From CAVSJA01 sp963728145 (GTDB lineage: Bacteria; Bacteroidota; Bacteroidia; Chitinophagales; Chitinophagaceae): a stretch of DNA of 64,000 bases. Under the pieces are notes generated by a model, which was not told the origin of the DNA, ran no database searches, and saw nothing but the letters and a program-made list of their open reading frames with translations. Of this stretch, positions 15,975 through 25,389 are shown piece after piece; the first letter of the stretch is position 1; each line of letters starts with the position of its first letter. Location of the stretch: contig CAVSJA010000002.1 of assembly GCA_963728145.1 (NCBI GenBank), forward strand, positions 806,001 through 870,000. Direction: 5' to 3'. The translations under genes and the position numbers were made by a program.

Positions 15975-18308
15975 TCAGTTTGTTTTTTCTTCGAGCTTTT
16001 TCTTTAGCTCATCAACTTGTTGCTTCAAGTCTTTTATGGCATTAATGAGCATGTAGATCATTGCTGAATTATCAACATTTAAATACGTCTCATCATCTTT
16101 TTTAAAGCTACTGACCATATACGGTGCCACATCCTTCAACTCCTGTGCAATCACTCCGATGTATTCAGGTTTTGTATCGTATCCTGACTTTTCATTGTAA
16201 TGAAATCTGATGGGATTGATCTTTAATACTGATGCGAGACCATCTGTATAAGGAACAGCAGCTTCTTTCAATCTTGAATCAGATGTAGCAGTCCACAGCC
16301 CGCCGCCAGGTTTAGCAGCCGTACCATTTACTTCGAATAAAGAGCCAGGGGTGTTTGTCCCAATTCCTACAGACCCGGTATTCGTAATACTGATCCGGTT
16401 CACGGAACTCGTATAAATATCCAGCCCAAATTGATTTCCTCCAGCTGTTCGTTTTGATGCGATTCCTTCTCCACTCATTGAACCGAATGTAATTCCCGAA
16501 GAAAGATTTCCATTGTTGACATTCGCCTGATCAATATTCATCGAGAATTTCACACTCAGATTTTGTTCAGGAATAATAACACCAATCCCAACATTTCCAT
16601 TTCCTCTAACACGCATGGTCTCATTGAAACCTGTACTGCTGCCATAACCAAAACCAATATCTGCTCCAACATAATCTGTAAATATTTGCATCAGATTCGG
16701 TTGAATCCCTACTCCATAATGATTGCCACTATTGCCGAAAAAAGAAACTTTATCACCAAGACTTGATTTAAAATTCAACGGAAACCCCGGATTAGTTTGG
16801 CCAATACCAACGTTTACATCGGATATTGCGCTGTTGACTCCATTAACCGAACCAAGGACAAGACAATTACTGCAATCTACCATTGCATTGGATCCAATGG
16901 CGGTTGCGTTTGAAAGTCCACCAGTCAGCACATTTGTATTATTTCCTAAACCTGTGTTTTGGGTACCAGTAGTATTGGCAAAAAGTGACACAAATCCCAG
17001 AGCTGTGTTCCAGTTTCCTGTTGTATTGGAAAAAAGGGCTCGCCAACCATTTGCTGTATTTTGAATTCCTTCAATATTGGAATAAAGCGCTTCAGATCCG
17101 TTGGCTGTATTATAATTCCCAATGGTATTGGAAAAAAGGGCTTGTAATCCATGGGCCGTGTTCCAGGTTCCTGAGGTATTTGCAAATAGTGATCGATATC
17201 CACTCGAGGTGTTATAAACTCCCGTTGCATTGGCCCTAAGTGCATCAACACCAATAGCGGTATTATAATCCCCGGTAGTATTGGAATAAAGGGCTTGTAA
17301 TCCATGGGCCGTATTCCAGCTTCCCGAAGTATTTGACCGCAATGCTTCAAACCCATTAGCTGTATTATAATTACCATTCGAATTCAATAAAAGTGAGTAA
17401 TTGCCGGAGGCAGTATTGTAGCTACCCTTATTATTTGTGAACAATGATTTCGATCCAATTGCCACATTGTTTGTTGCCTCGAGAGCCTGTGTAGCCCCTG
17501 TACCATTATTCATCAGAGCTGCTGCACCAATCGCAACAAGATTGCTCTTGTTTGTATTATAGTAAAGAGCAAATGCTCCTACTGCGACACTCGAATCGCC
17601 AGTAATGTTGCTGGCTAAAGCTCCGCCACCATTAGCTGTATTATTATTGCCGGTGGTGTTCGAGTTCAAAGATTGAACTCCAACTGCGACATTGGTATAA
17701 CCGGTTGTATTGACTTGCAACGAAGTAGCTCCCACAGCGGTGTTTTCAAATCCAGTATTGTTTTGTACCAACGAATTCGAACCAATTGCAGTATTATAAT
17801 AACCGGTTGTGTTAGCGAATAGCGCATTAGTGCCCATGCCGATATTTGAAACACCAGTTGTATTATTAAAGCCGCTGCTAAGCCCCCAGAAGATATTTCC
17901 ATTGGTTGCCAGTAAACCCACATCGGAAAAATTTATCTTGAATCGCAAACCGGTATTATCATTAGTGCCGATATAATTTGTCGACGGATTCGTACCTATG
18001 TTGCCACCTAACAGCCAACTCGTGGAGGACGCAGCAAGATTTATCCAGGAACTGCCATTATAAAACCAGAAACTATTTGTTGTATTATCAAAGACTAACA
18101 AACCGCTGGCAGGGGAGGAGATAGATACTCTCTGCATACTGCTCATCCTGGGTATCAACAATCCTTTATTGTTGCTACTGATATCCAGTTGCGCGCTCGC
18201 ATGCGGCAATGCTCCGGTTGAATTGATTGACACATTTTGCTGGGCAATGCTATGCTGTATTAAACAACCAGCCAATATGACTAGGATGATTTTTTGCATG
18301 AGCAGCAT
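15975..18308 (-). CDS. YadA-head-like fibre protein with S74 chaperone domain
   Basis: 777 residues. The ATG overlaps the last base of the preceding OmpA-gene stop (TAATG), which supports this start; a second methionine at residue 4 precedes the hydrophobic signal peptide. Residues 130-480 are about 16 imperfect repeats of 22-24 residues containing NTTG-x-x-NTA-x-G-x-x-AL, the left-handed beta-roll pattern of trimeric adhesin (Hep_Hag/YadA) heads. The C-terminal 110 residues match the Peptidase_S74 intramolecular chaperone of tail spikes: SDSRLKE, IGVIAQEL, AMIYMLINAIKDLK and a final coiled coil. Probably a trimeric surface fibre that self-cleaves. No T9SS signal or YadA anchor is seen. Confidence 0.85.
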   Translation of the reverse strand: MLLMQKIILVILAGCLIQHSIAQQNVSINSTGALPHASAQLDISSNNKGLLIPRMSSMQRVSISSPASGLLVFDNTTNSFWFYNGSSWINLAASSTSWLLGGNIGTNPSTNYIGTNDNTGLRFKINFSDVGLLATNGNIFWGLSSGFNNTTGVSNIGMGTNALFANTTGYYNTAIGSNSLVQNNTGFENTAVGATSLQVNTTGYTNVAVGVQSLNSNTTGNNNTANGGGALASNITGDSSVAVGAFALYYNTNKSNLVAIGAAALMNNGTGATQALEATNNVAIGSKSLFTNNKGSYNTASGNYSLLLNSNGNYNTANGFEALRSNTSGSWNTAHGLQALYSNTTGDYNTAIGVDALRANATGVYNTSSGYRSLFANTSGTWNTAHGLQALFSNTIGNYNTANGSEALYSNIEGIQNTANGWRALFSNTTGNWNTALGFVSLFANTTGTQNTGLGNNTNVLTGGLSNATAIGSNAMVDCSNCLVLGSVNGVNSAISDVNVGIGQTNPGFPLNFKSSLGDKVSFFGNSGNHYGVGIQPNLMQIFTDYVGADIGFGYGSSTGFNETMRVRGNGNVGIGVIIPEQNLSVKFSMNIDQANVNNGNLSSGITFGSMSGEGIASKRTAGGNQFGLDIYTSSVNRISITNTGSVGIGTNTPGSLFEVNGTAAKPGGGLWTATSDSRLKEAAVPYTDGLASVLKINPIRFHYNEKSGYDTKPEYIGVIAQELKDVAPYMVSSFKKDDETYLNVDNSAMIYMLINAIKDLKQQVDELKKKLEEKTN

Positions 18309-19534
18309 TATATTTTTAAGAATTCCACTCGTCGATTATTCGCTTTCGCTGCAGGAGTAGTTTCTTTATCTATTGGTTCGCTCTCGCCTTTGCCATCGGT
18401 CTCCATTCTTTCTTCATCAATACCGAATTCCTTTGCAAGTGCTGCTTTCACCGAAGCCGCTCTGCGTTTAGATAGGTCAAGATTATTTGCATCACTTCCA
18501 TCACCATCGGTATGGCCTACGATCTTCACTTTGACATCACCATTTTCTTTCAACACATTTGCCATTTCCTTCAGGGTTCCGTATGATTCTGGTTTTATGT
18601 TTGCACTGTTTACATCGAAAAGGATTCCGTGCGTCACCCATTTGTTTTGCGTAAGGAATTTATTGCGGGTGTCTGGTGCACCTACAGCGAGGCGAAAGTT
18701 GCTGAAGTAAAGCGGAACAGTTGCATCTGCATACACGACATAAATAACAATCGCATTGAGTTTTGCATCCTTGGAAATTCCTTTCGGTATATCCCAGATC
18801 TTTTCCTGGTTTGCATATAACCGTATCCTTTCTTTTTGCCTCCATATGGATATATGTGCTGGACTGGCCTGCACCGTAAACAAGTCCGAACCCACCTGAT
18901 TGGCAGCATCAGATGTTGAATTCTTCCTGTTACTATAGCTCGAGGAACCATCTGTTGGAGGTCCTTTAGAAGTGGGAGTGTAAAATTCAAAGGCAATATT
19001 GTTAGGTCCCAGGGTCCAGTTTTGTGGTCGTGATACATCATCCAATTCAACCAACACAATTTTAAAAGATGCACCTGCGAAAGGCAAACCATGAAGAACA
19101 TCCAATTCCAGGGTAAAGTCTTCCGGATAAGTTTCTGTAAACTCCGGCACGAATACTCCCGGTTTGGTTAACAGGAGCCACTTTCCGGGCTTTCCTTCTA
19201 TGGTTACGATCTCCGCGGCTCCCGTGGTATTCCATCCTGCAGGAAAATCGCCAATACTGCCGGTTGAATAATCCTCGTATCCGATCACCTTTTCTCCTGG
19301 GGTAAAATCATATTTACTATAGGCCTTGAAACTTACCGGCGCAGGTTGAACGGTGTCGGATTTGTTCGAGCCCTCTCTATTATTTTGTATGGTAGAATCA
19401 GTCTTGGGCTTGTTGTCTTTCTTAGTCAGTACCTCTCCCGCTTTTTGTTTGCTGCGATTAATAACACCACCCAATTGCGAGTGAACCGCGATGACTGCCA
19501 TTGCAAAAATGGCGGCCATGAAAATTTTTTTCAT
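18308..19534 (-). CDS. OmpA-family outer membrane protein
   Basis: 408 residues. Signal peptide of about 19 residues; a Lys/Asn/Ser-rich linker; a central beta-rich, lectin/LamG-like segment (about 75-280); and a C-terminal OmpA peptidoglycan-binding domain (about 295-408) with VKIVGHTDGDGSDANNLDLS, KRRAASVKAAL and NNRRVEFLKI. The domain binds diaminopimelate of peptidoglycan, so the protein should tether an envelope structure to the wall. It is first in the tightly packed group, its stop overlaps the fibre gene start by one base, and it lies 110 bases downstream of the LuxR-type regulator. Confidence 0.88.
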   Translation of the reverse strand: MKKIFMAAIFAMAVIAVHSQLGGVINRSKQKAGEVLTKKDNKPKTDSTIQNNREGSNKSDTVQPAPVSFKAYSKYDFTPGEKVIGYEDYSTGSIGDFPAGWNTTGAAEIVTIEGKPGKWLLLTKPGVFVPEFTETYPEDFTLELDVLHGLPFAGASFKIVLVELDDVSRPQNWTLGPNNIAFEFYTPTSKGPPTDGSSSYSNRKNSTSDAANQVGSDLFTVQASPAHISIWRQKERIRLYANQEKIWDIPKGISKDAKLNAIVIYVVYADATVPLYFSNFRLAVGAPDTRNKFLTQNKWVTHGILFDVNSANIKPESYGTLKEMANVLKENGDVKVKIVGHTDGDGSDANNLDLSKRRAASVKAALAKEFGIDEERMETDGKGESEPIDKETTPAAKANNRRVEFLKI

Positions 19535-19644
19535 ACCTGTTGTTTTAAAATGAAATCTTGGAATTGAAATTAGAATCGTGAGGAAGGCAAAACAATAGAA
19601 ATAAAATCAAAAACACCTATGACGAATGTTATAGAACAGAAAGT

Positions 19645-20277
19645 TTAGTCGCGTTCGAAATACTTGTTTACTGCTTCGGTTCGGTTTTGAACGTGCAGCT
19701 TCTCGTAGATATTATGAATATGTTGGCGCACGGTGCCGTGCACAATATTCAGGCGTTCGGCGATTTCTTTATACAAGAGTCCATCGGCTAGCAATTGAAG
19801 GACTTCATTTTCGCGGTCAGTCAATATTTTTTTTCGGGTAACCGTTTTTTCAGTCATGAATATATTCAACAACTTCCGGGCAATATTGCTGCTCATTGGT
19901 GATCCACCCTGGCTCAGTTCTTTAATACTCTCCAGTATGCGTTCTGGCTTGGTGCGTTTCAAAAGATAACCAGTCGCTCCCGCTTGCAATGCGAGCAATA
20001 CTTTGTCATCATTCTCATAAACAGTGAACATCATAAACTGTGTATCGGGACATTCACTTTTCAGTTGACGAATGCAATCAATACCACTCATTCCAGGCAG
20101 ATTGATATCCATTATTACAATGTCAGCCTTAATTGATGGAAGATGGGTCACAGCCGATTCCGCATTCTCGAAGTAATCAAGCATTAATAGCTCTTTATCT
20201 GACCTGATTAGCTCAGATAATCCCTCTCTGATTTCAGGGAGGTCTTCAACTATCGATACCCTTATCGGCATGAGCAT
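19645..20277 (-). CDS. NarL/FixJ-type response regulator
   Basis: 210 residues. Receiver domain with E11/D12 and phospho-acceptor D57 (IVIMDINLPGMSG), conserved T and K (LLKRTKPE), then a LuxR-type HTH (about 142-205; LTDRENEVLQLLADGL, KEIAERLNIVHGTVRQHI). Cytoplasmic transcription factor. It lies 42 bases after the HisKA_3-type kinase gene, its evident partner, and just upstream of the OmpA/fibre cluster that it may control. The start may be residue 3 (second Met). Confidence 0.92.
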   Translation of the reverse strand: MLMPIRVSIVEDLPEIREGLSELIRSDKELLMLDYFENAESAVTHLPSIKADIVIMDINLPGMSGIDCIRQLKSECPDTQFMMFTVYENDDKVLLALQAGATGYLLKRTKPERILESIKELSQGGSPMSSNIARKLLNIFMTEKTVTRKKILTDRENEVLQLLADGLLYKEIAERLNIVHGTVRQHIHNIYEKLHVQNRTEAVNKYFERD

Positions 20278-20319
20278 TCAAATTAGCCATTACAGCTGCC
20301 GAAAACAATAGTACAAACG

Positions 20320-23300
20320 TCATAGAAGCAAAGGAATCTCAAGCAAAACCTTTGTTCCTCTATCATTTACAATCGCGGCACTGCCATTTATTTCTTTCAT
20401 TCTTTCATAGATATTCGTTACTCCATTACTATAGGGACGGCGATTTTCCAGGTCAATACCTTTTCCATTGTCATGTATTATGATTTGGATCTTGCCGTTT
20501 AATTCTACTGAAAAATATACAGATGATGCATTCGCATGCTTTACTACATTATGCAGGCATTCTTTAACAGTAAGAAAGATATTCCTGCGCATTTCACCGG
20601 GAATAAAGGTTGCCGGCAAATGCATTGGTGTACTGGCATCACATTTAATCTCATGGTTCGCCAGGTATTCAACAGCATATGCCCTTGTATATGCCACGAG
20701 GTCAGCAAGCGTATCATTCTTTTCATTCAGGGCCCAGACAATTTCTCCCATTTTCTCCGTCATTTCATCTGAGTATCCTGTGATTTTCTCCAACGCAGTT
20801 TGTATGCTTTCATCCTTTGGGTCTTTGTTGCGGAGAGATTGACTTAGAAATTTAATTCTCGATAAACCCGCACCCAGGTCATCGTGCATATCAGTTGCAA
20901 TTCTTGTTCTTTCTTTTTCTATCGCCTGCAGTTTTTCAAATTCCCTTTTTTGTTTTTTGATCCTTTCCCGGAAATACAGTCTGAATGCTACCGATCCAAA
21001 GGCAGCGATCAGAACAAGCAAAATAGTCCGGAACCAAATCGTTTGCCAGAATGTTTTTGCAATATGCACTTCAAGTATCTTCTCATGTAAGCTCAGCTTC
21101 CCTCCAGGATCCATCACACGAAGATTGAGCGTATAATCTCCAGGTGGAATCCGGCTGTATCGTATTGAGCGCGTATTTGCCGATTTTATCCAACCCTCGT
21201 CATACCCTTCGAGCTTGTACTCGAACCGATAATCAGCGATATGCTGGAACGCGATTGCTGAAAAGTCTAAAGAAAATGTATTTTGTCCGGGTGAAAGGTT
21301 GATCTTTTTTGTTTCATTTGCGCCCGGACCTGAACTGACCAAAATATCGTTAATATAAATACTGTTCAGCTGTGCCCTTGGAACTACTACAAATTGTTGA
21401 AACTGGCCGGGATAGAATGATACCAGGCCTTTTGAAGTTCCCGCAACACACATTTGCTCTTGAGTAAAGGCAATTGCAGACAGGTTAAATTCATTTGAAG
21501 GAAGGCCGTCTTCCACCGTTAATGTTCTTCCCGTACTGTTTTTTTCATCAAAAACATACAATCCTTTTTCCCCAAATATCCAAAGCAGGCTATTTTTCTT
21601 ATATACAATTCTGATGTTCGAAAAAGATAAACGATTATTGATCTCAGACTTCTTAAGGATGAAATCATTGGAGCTGATCTCGTAAAGTCCCGCTGTGGTC
21701 GCGATCCATGTCAGTTTCTTTTCTTCATCAAAATAGAAATGGTTGATATCCGGGGTTATGTCCAACTGCTTAACGAGCGCGTACCCACTATCTCCTCCAA
21801 CAGGTTTTAAAACATAAAGCAATTCACTCATCGATTTTACATAAAGAAAACCATCTCCATCCTGGAATAAACGCCGGAATCCAAAAAAATGTCCCTGATT
21901 TAAAGAGCTAAACGGTCTTACTATTGGACCAGATTTCTCCTGCGTAACCCGATACAATCCGCTGAATGTAGAAAATATGACCGAACCGTCTTTCAGTTTG
22001 ATCAAATCGTTGATCCAGATACTTCCCATCAATTCCTCGGAGAATAACGGATAAGGTATTGATCGCGCACGATTCGTTTTTATGTCGTATAGCAATAAGC
22101 CCTTATTCGTTGCAAACCACATCTGGCCTTTATCATTCTCAAAAACAAACTTGTTGATATAGTCACCGAATTTTGCTCCGTTTTCTAATTCAGTATAAAT
22201 CCTTTTTTTAAAATTCAAATCTTTATCAAGGACCATAAACCCCCCAATACTTGCAAACGTGCACCAGAAATTATTTTCGCTGTCCACCGCAATTCCGGTA
22301 ACATTAGTTTCATGTTCCCAGGGTTCGACGTCATTCTTCGATATATGTTTATTGAAGAACGCGCTCCGGACATGCGCATAACTGGCACCACCTCCAAAGC
22401 TTCCACACCAGACGTTTCCCATCCGGTCAAAATACAACGACACTATATTATTACTGCAAATGCTCAACGGATCGGTTCTGTCAAACCTGAAATTGTCGAG
22501 AAATAGATTTGTCTTCGTGTCGAAGGTGTAAACACCTCCCGGACCTGTTGCAACCCACAATTCTCCATTAGGTGCAATCGCCGAGTAACGTAACTCTTTA
22601 ATAATTGATTGCTGATTATTATAAGCCTTGTAGTTACCCGTGACTGGATTCAATCTTACAAGGCCTTCATTGGCTGAAATCCAGACGGTGGAATCATTTT
22701 GCTGAAGTACATGTAAAACGCCAAAACCCGGTTCTCCTTTACCGGTAAAATAGGTATGCTGATCTCTCAATTTTCCATTCTCGAAGCGCTGATGAATGGT
22801 GCCTTTGTCGTAACAGGACCAGATATCTGCAGTGCCCGGCTTGCTTCCTTTGTAAAAGCTTGCATGAACAGCGTTCAATTCTGAAATAAGTTCAGTTTTC
22901 TTCGATACTGTGTTTAGTGACCGGACAGTTCTTGTTCTAGTATCCAAAAACCATAATTCATTTGCAGCGTTGAATCCTAACAAGACGCAATAGGTCGTAT
23001 CTTTTTTGCCTCCCGGCCGGTCTACCGCAAAATGGGTAAAATTATTAGAGCCGCGATTATAGCGATTAATTCCGTTTTCGTTGCCGATCCATATCTGTTG
23101 GGAAGAATCTTCAAGAATAGAAGTAATAAATGTCCCGGCTATTGATAAGCTATCTTTTTCTATGTTCAGGAAATTAGTCGTTTTCGTGCCATCGAAAAGC
23201 GTAAGGCCATTATGTGTTCCAATCCACATATACCCGCGACCATCCTGCAAAAAATGGTAAACCTCATTCTGAGCAAGCCCTTCCTGCACATTCAGATGTT

Positions 23301-23397
23301 TGAAATTGTATTTGGCATTAACCGGTTGCGCTTTTGAATCAGTGAAGATTAAAATAAGAAACAAGAGTAACCAGGTATGACCTGATTTGGAGATCAT
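20320..23397 (-). CDS. Propeller-sensor histidine kinase (HisKA_3 type)
   Basis: 1025 residues. Signal peptide (about 23 residues). Repeated two-component-regulator propeller segments (for example GYMWIGTHNGL, QIWIGNENGI) form two periplasmic beta-propellers over residues 30-690. A Y_Y_Y domain follows at about 695-770 (YRFEYKLEGYDEGW, PPGDYTLNLRVMDPGG), one transmembrane helix (about 783-803), a coiled linker, and HisKA_3 with the phospho-histidine in ATDMHDDLGAGLSR near residue 836. The HATPase domain has HDNGKGID near the end. It senses an unknown periplasmic signal and should phosphorylate the NarL-type regulator encoded 42 bases downstream. Confidence 0.92.
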   Translation of the reverse strand: MISKSGHTWLLLFLILIFTDSKAQPVNAKYNFKHLNVQEGLAQNEVYHFLQDGRGYMWIGTHNGLTLFDGTKTTNFLNIEKDSLSIAGTFITSILEDSSQQIWIGNENGINRYNRGSNNFTHFAVDRPGGKKDTTYCVLLGFNAANELWFLDTRTRTVRSLNTVSKKTELISELNAVHASFYKGSKPGTADIWSCYDKGTIHQRFENGKLRDQHTYFTGKGEPGFGVLHVLQQNDSTVWISANEGLVRLNPVTGNYKAYNNQQSIIKELRYSAIAPNGELWVATGPGGVYTFDTKTNLFLDNFRFDRTDPLSICSNNIVSLYFDRMGNVWCGSFGGGASYAHVRSAFFNKHISKNDVEPWEHETNVTGIAVDSENNFWCTFASIGGFMVLDKDLNFKKRIYTELENGAKFGDYINKFVFENDKGQMWFATNKGLLLYDIKTNRARSIPYPLFSEELMGSIWINDLIKLKDGSVIFSTFSGLYRVTQEKSGPIVRPFSSLNQGHFFGFRRLFQDGDGFLYVKSMSELLYVLKPVGGDSGYALVKQLDITPDINHFYFDEEKKLTWIATTAGLYEISSNDFILKKSEINNRLSFSNIRIVYKKNSLLWIFGEKGLYVFDEKNSTGRTLTVEDGLPSNEFNLSAIAFTQEQMCVAGTSKGLVSFYPGQFQQFVVVPRAQLNSIYINDILVSSGPGANETKKINLSPGQNTFSLDFSAIAFQHIADYRFEYKLEGYDEGWIKSANTRSIRYSRIPPGDYTLNLRVMDPGGKLSLHEKILEVHIAKTFWQTIWFRTILLVLIAAFGSVAFRLYFRERIKKQKREFEKLQAIEKERTRIATDMHDDLGAGLSRIKFLSQSLRNKDPKDESIQTALEKITGYSDEMTEKMGEIVWALNEKNDTLADLVAYTRAYAVEYLANHEIKCDASTPMHLPATFIPGEMRRNIFLTVKECLHNVVKHANASSVYFSVELNGKIQIIIHDNGKGIDLENRRPYSNGVTNIYERMKEINGSAAIVNDRGTKVLLEIPLLL

Positions 23398-23427
23398 ATG
23401 GGAAATTTGGTCTCCTAAAATAGCTAA

Positions 23428-25221
23428 TTACAATTCAATCCCAATTTTTTTCATCAATAATGATGCATTCATGCTTTGGCAAATGCCCTTCTTTAGTTTA
23501 TAATCGAAGTAGAGCTCCTCTCCAGATACCTGCACGTCGAAGTGGAAATTATGCAGCCTGTTAGGAAATTCATCTGCAAGTTTGGTGAGTTCAAGATCAT
23601 GGGTGGCAATCAATCCTACTGCATTATGTTTTACCAATTGCCGGATCAATGCTTTTGAGCCGGCTTGCCGGTCTGCTGAATTCGTACCACGCAAAATTTC
23701 ATCCAGCAATAGATAGACTTTCTCTTCCCGATAAACTGCTTCAATAACTTCCTTGAGTTTTTTCAACTCAGCATAAAACGTGGATGTATTTTCTTCAAGA
23801 TTATCATTTACTCTCATACAACTGATCGCCTTCATGTTTGAAACACGAAAAGATTCCGCGCAAACAGGGGATCCCATCATGGCCAGAACAATATTCACTC
23901 CAATGCTTCTTAAGAAAGTACTTTTTCCTGCCATATTTGAACCGGTAATCAAACTCAAACCTGGATTGTCTTCAGTCGAAAAGGAATTTGGAACGCATTT
24001 CTTTTTTGGAATTAAAGGATGACCCAAATTTTCAGCTACAACCAATCCATGTTTTTCATCCAGAGTTGGAAATGCCCAGCCAGGATTATTGAAGGATAAA
24101 TTTGCAAGTGATGAAATTGATTCTATTTCTGCCAGGGTTTCAAACCATTCCCCGATATTCTGCTTATTATCTTTTTTCCATTTCTCTAAGGCTAATACCT
24201 GTTGCAGGTCCCAAAAAAAGAATGTATTAAGTGGAAGGAATACCACGGGATTTAGTCTTATATCCAATCTTTCCAGAATATTCTTTAATTTTTTAATAGT
24301 CCCGGATGTGTCAATTCTCCCTTTGAAATAATTTGATTTCAGGTCGATGAATAGTTTGCTTTTGTAATTAGCCTTTTCAATCCATTGAACACTGGAAGAA
24401 AGGGTTTGAAGCTCAGGTGCAATCTTGTTTACTTTATTATGTTCTGGTATTACTAATCGTGTAACTGAAAAGGATACAACCATCATCAATACGATGAGCA
24501 TGAGAAATCCCTGGATAGAGATTATTCCTGCAATACTCAGTCCCAGAATTGTGAAACTGATGATGGGAAGAACAAATCTTAAAACAGTCCAATGCGCCTT
24601 GTCTAGAAAACGAAAACGCTCTCTCAGCCAGCGTTCGATCTGTTCCTGTGTGTTTGAAGTTATTGGTCTTGCTATTCCGTAGGATTGGAGTTGTTGTCTC
24701 CACTCACATTCAGGTGCCAGTTCTTTTATCAATTCCTGCCTTTGTCTGATGGTTTCACTTGGAGAAGGATTCAAAAACCAGCTTGCTATAAGTTTCTTGC
24801 CTTGTTCTGAATTACAACGATTGATGAATTGGAACAAGGACGCGCGTCCGAAAATATCCAGGTCGTTTGCGTATTCATGATTGGCAGGCTTGAATTCTTC
24901 ACCGTCTGGCAGGTGAGTGAAATTATGATGGAGGACCATGGTCTCCGATTCATTGATCGTGACGAGCCGTTCTAAATTTTTTATTTCATCGTCAATGACT
25001 GCATGTTTTTTTACCAGGAATAAGAAAATACCAATAAAACAGGCTGGGATGATGTAATAGAACCATGAACCTTCCGAAATGCTCCACCATAGGCCCAGGA
25101 CAACGAAAACAAAACCAACTAACCTTAACCATCCAAAAATTGAACTTTGTTTTTCCAGGATCCTGAGTTTCTGATTAAGTAATTCGACTTGTTGTTGATA
25201 TGCCTTTAACGGACTTGTCAT
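23428..25221 (-). CDS. Membrane-associated MutS-family ATPase
   Basis: 597 residues. Two hydrophobic segments near the N-terminus (about 28-70) and two more near 215-255 flank a MutS core-like helical region. The C-terminal ATPase domain has Walker A GSNMAGKSTFLRSIG (about 430), Walker B VYLLLDEILRGTNSADR (about 505) and the switch LIATHDLELTKLAD (about 540). It lacks the mismatch-recognition domain of MutS, like the MutS-related proteins common in Bacteroidota. Its role is probably not classical mismatch repair. It is 30 bases upstream of the sensor kinase gene on the same strand. Confidence 0.85.
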   Translation of the reverse strand: MTSPLKAYQQQVELLNQKLRILEKQSSIFGWLRLVGFVFVVLGLWWSISEGSWFYYIIPACFIGIFLFLVKKHAVIDDEIKNLERLVTINESETMVLHHNFTHLPDGEEFKPANHEYANDLDIFGRASLFQFINRCNSEQGKKLIASWFLNPSPSETIRQRQELIKELAPECEWRQQLQSYGIARPITSNTQEQIERWLRERFRFLDKAHWTVLRFVLPIISFTILGLSIAGIISIQGFLMLIVLMMVVSFSVTRLVIPEHNKVNKIAPELQTLSSSVQWIEKANYKSKLFIDLKSNYFKGRIDTSGTIKKLKNILERLDIRLNPVVFLPLNTFFFWDLQQVLALEKWKKDNKQNIGEWFETLAEIESISSLANLSFNNPGWAFPTLDEKHGLVVAENLGHPLIPKKKCVPNSFSTEDNPGLSLITGSNMAGKSTFLRSIGVNIVLAMMGSPVCAESFRVSNMKAISCMRVNDNLEENTSTFYAELKKLKEVIEAVYREEKVYLLLDEILRGTNSADRQAGSKALIRQLVKHNAVGLIATHDLELTKLADEFPNRLHNFHFDVQVSGEELYFDYKLKKGICQSMNASLLMKKIGIEL

Positions 25222-25389
25222 TTATCAGGATTTTATATATCGATTCTTGTGTACCACCGGCGTTGTGTCGGTTATACGCTTAAAGATATCCCGAAAAGCC
25301 CTATTGGGGAAAGATATCGACCCAAGCCTTGCAAAGTTGAAAACCAATCCTCGAAAAGTAAATATTAGAATTTTCAGACTAGCCTGGTA

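Noticed and set aside
16723..17923. Several long frames on both strands within the fibre gene
   Set aside because: They arise from the periodic DNA of the NTTG repeats; only the 777-residue frame has a signal peptide and a C-terminal domain.
15975..18308. Prophage remnant suggested by the S74 tail-spike domain
   Set aside because: No capsid, terminase, integrase or attachment sites nearby; neighbours are envelope proteins in a tight operon, and S74 proteins with signal peptides are common in Bacteroidota.
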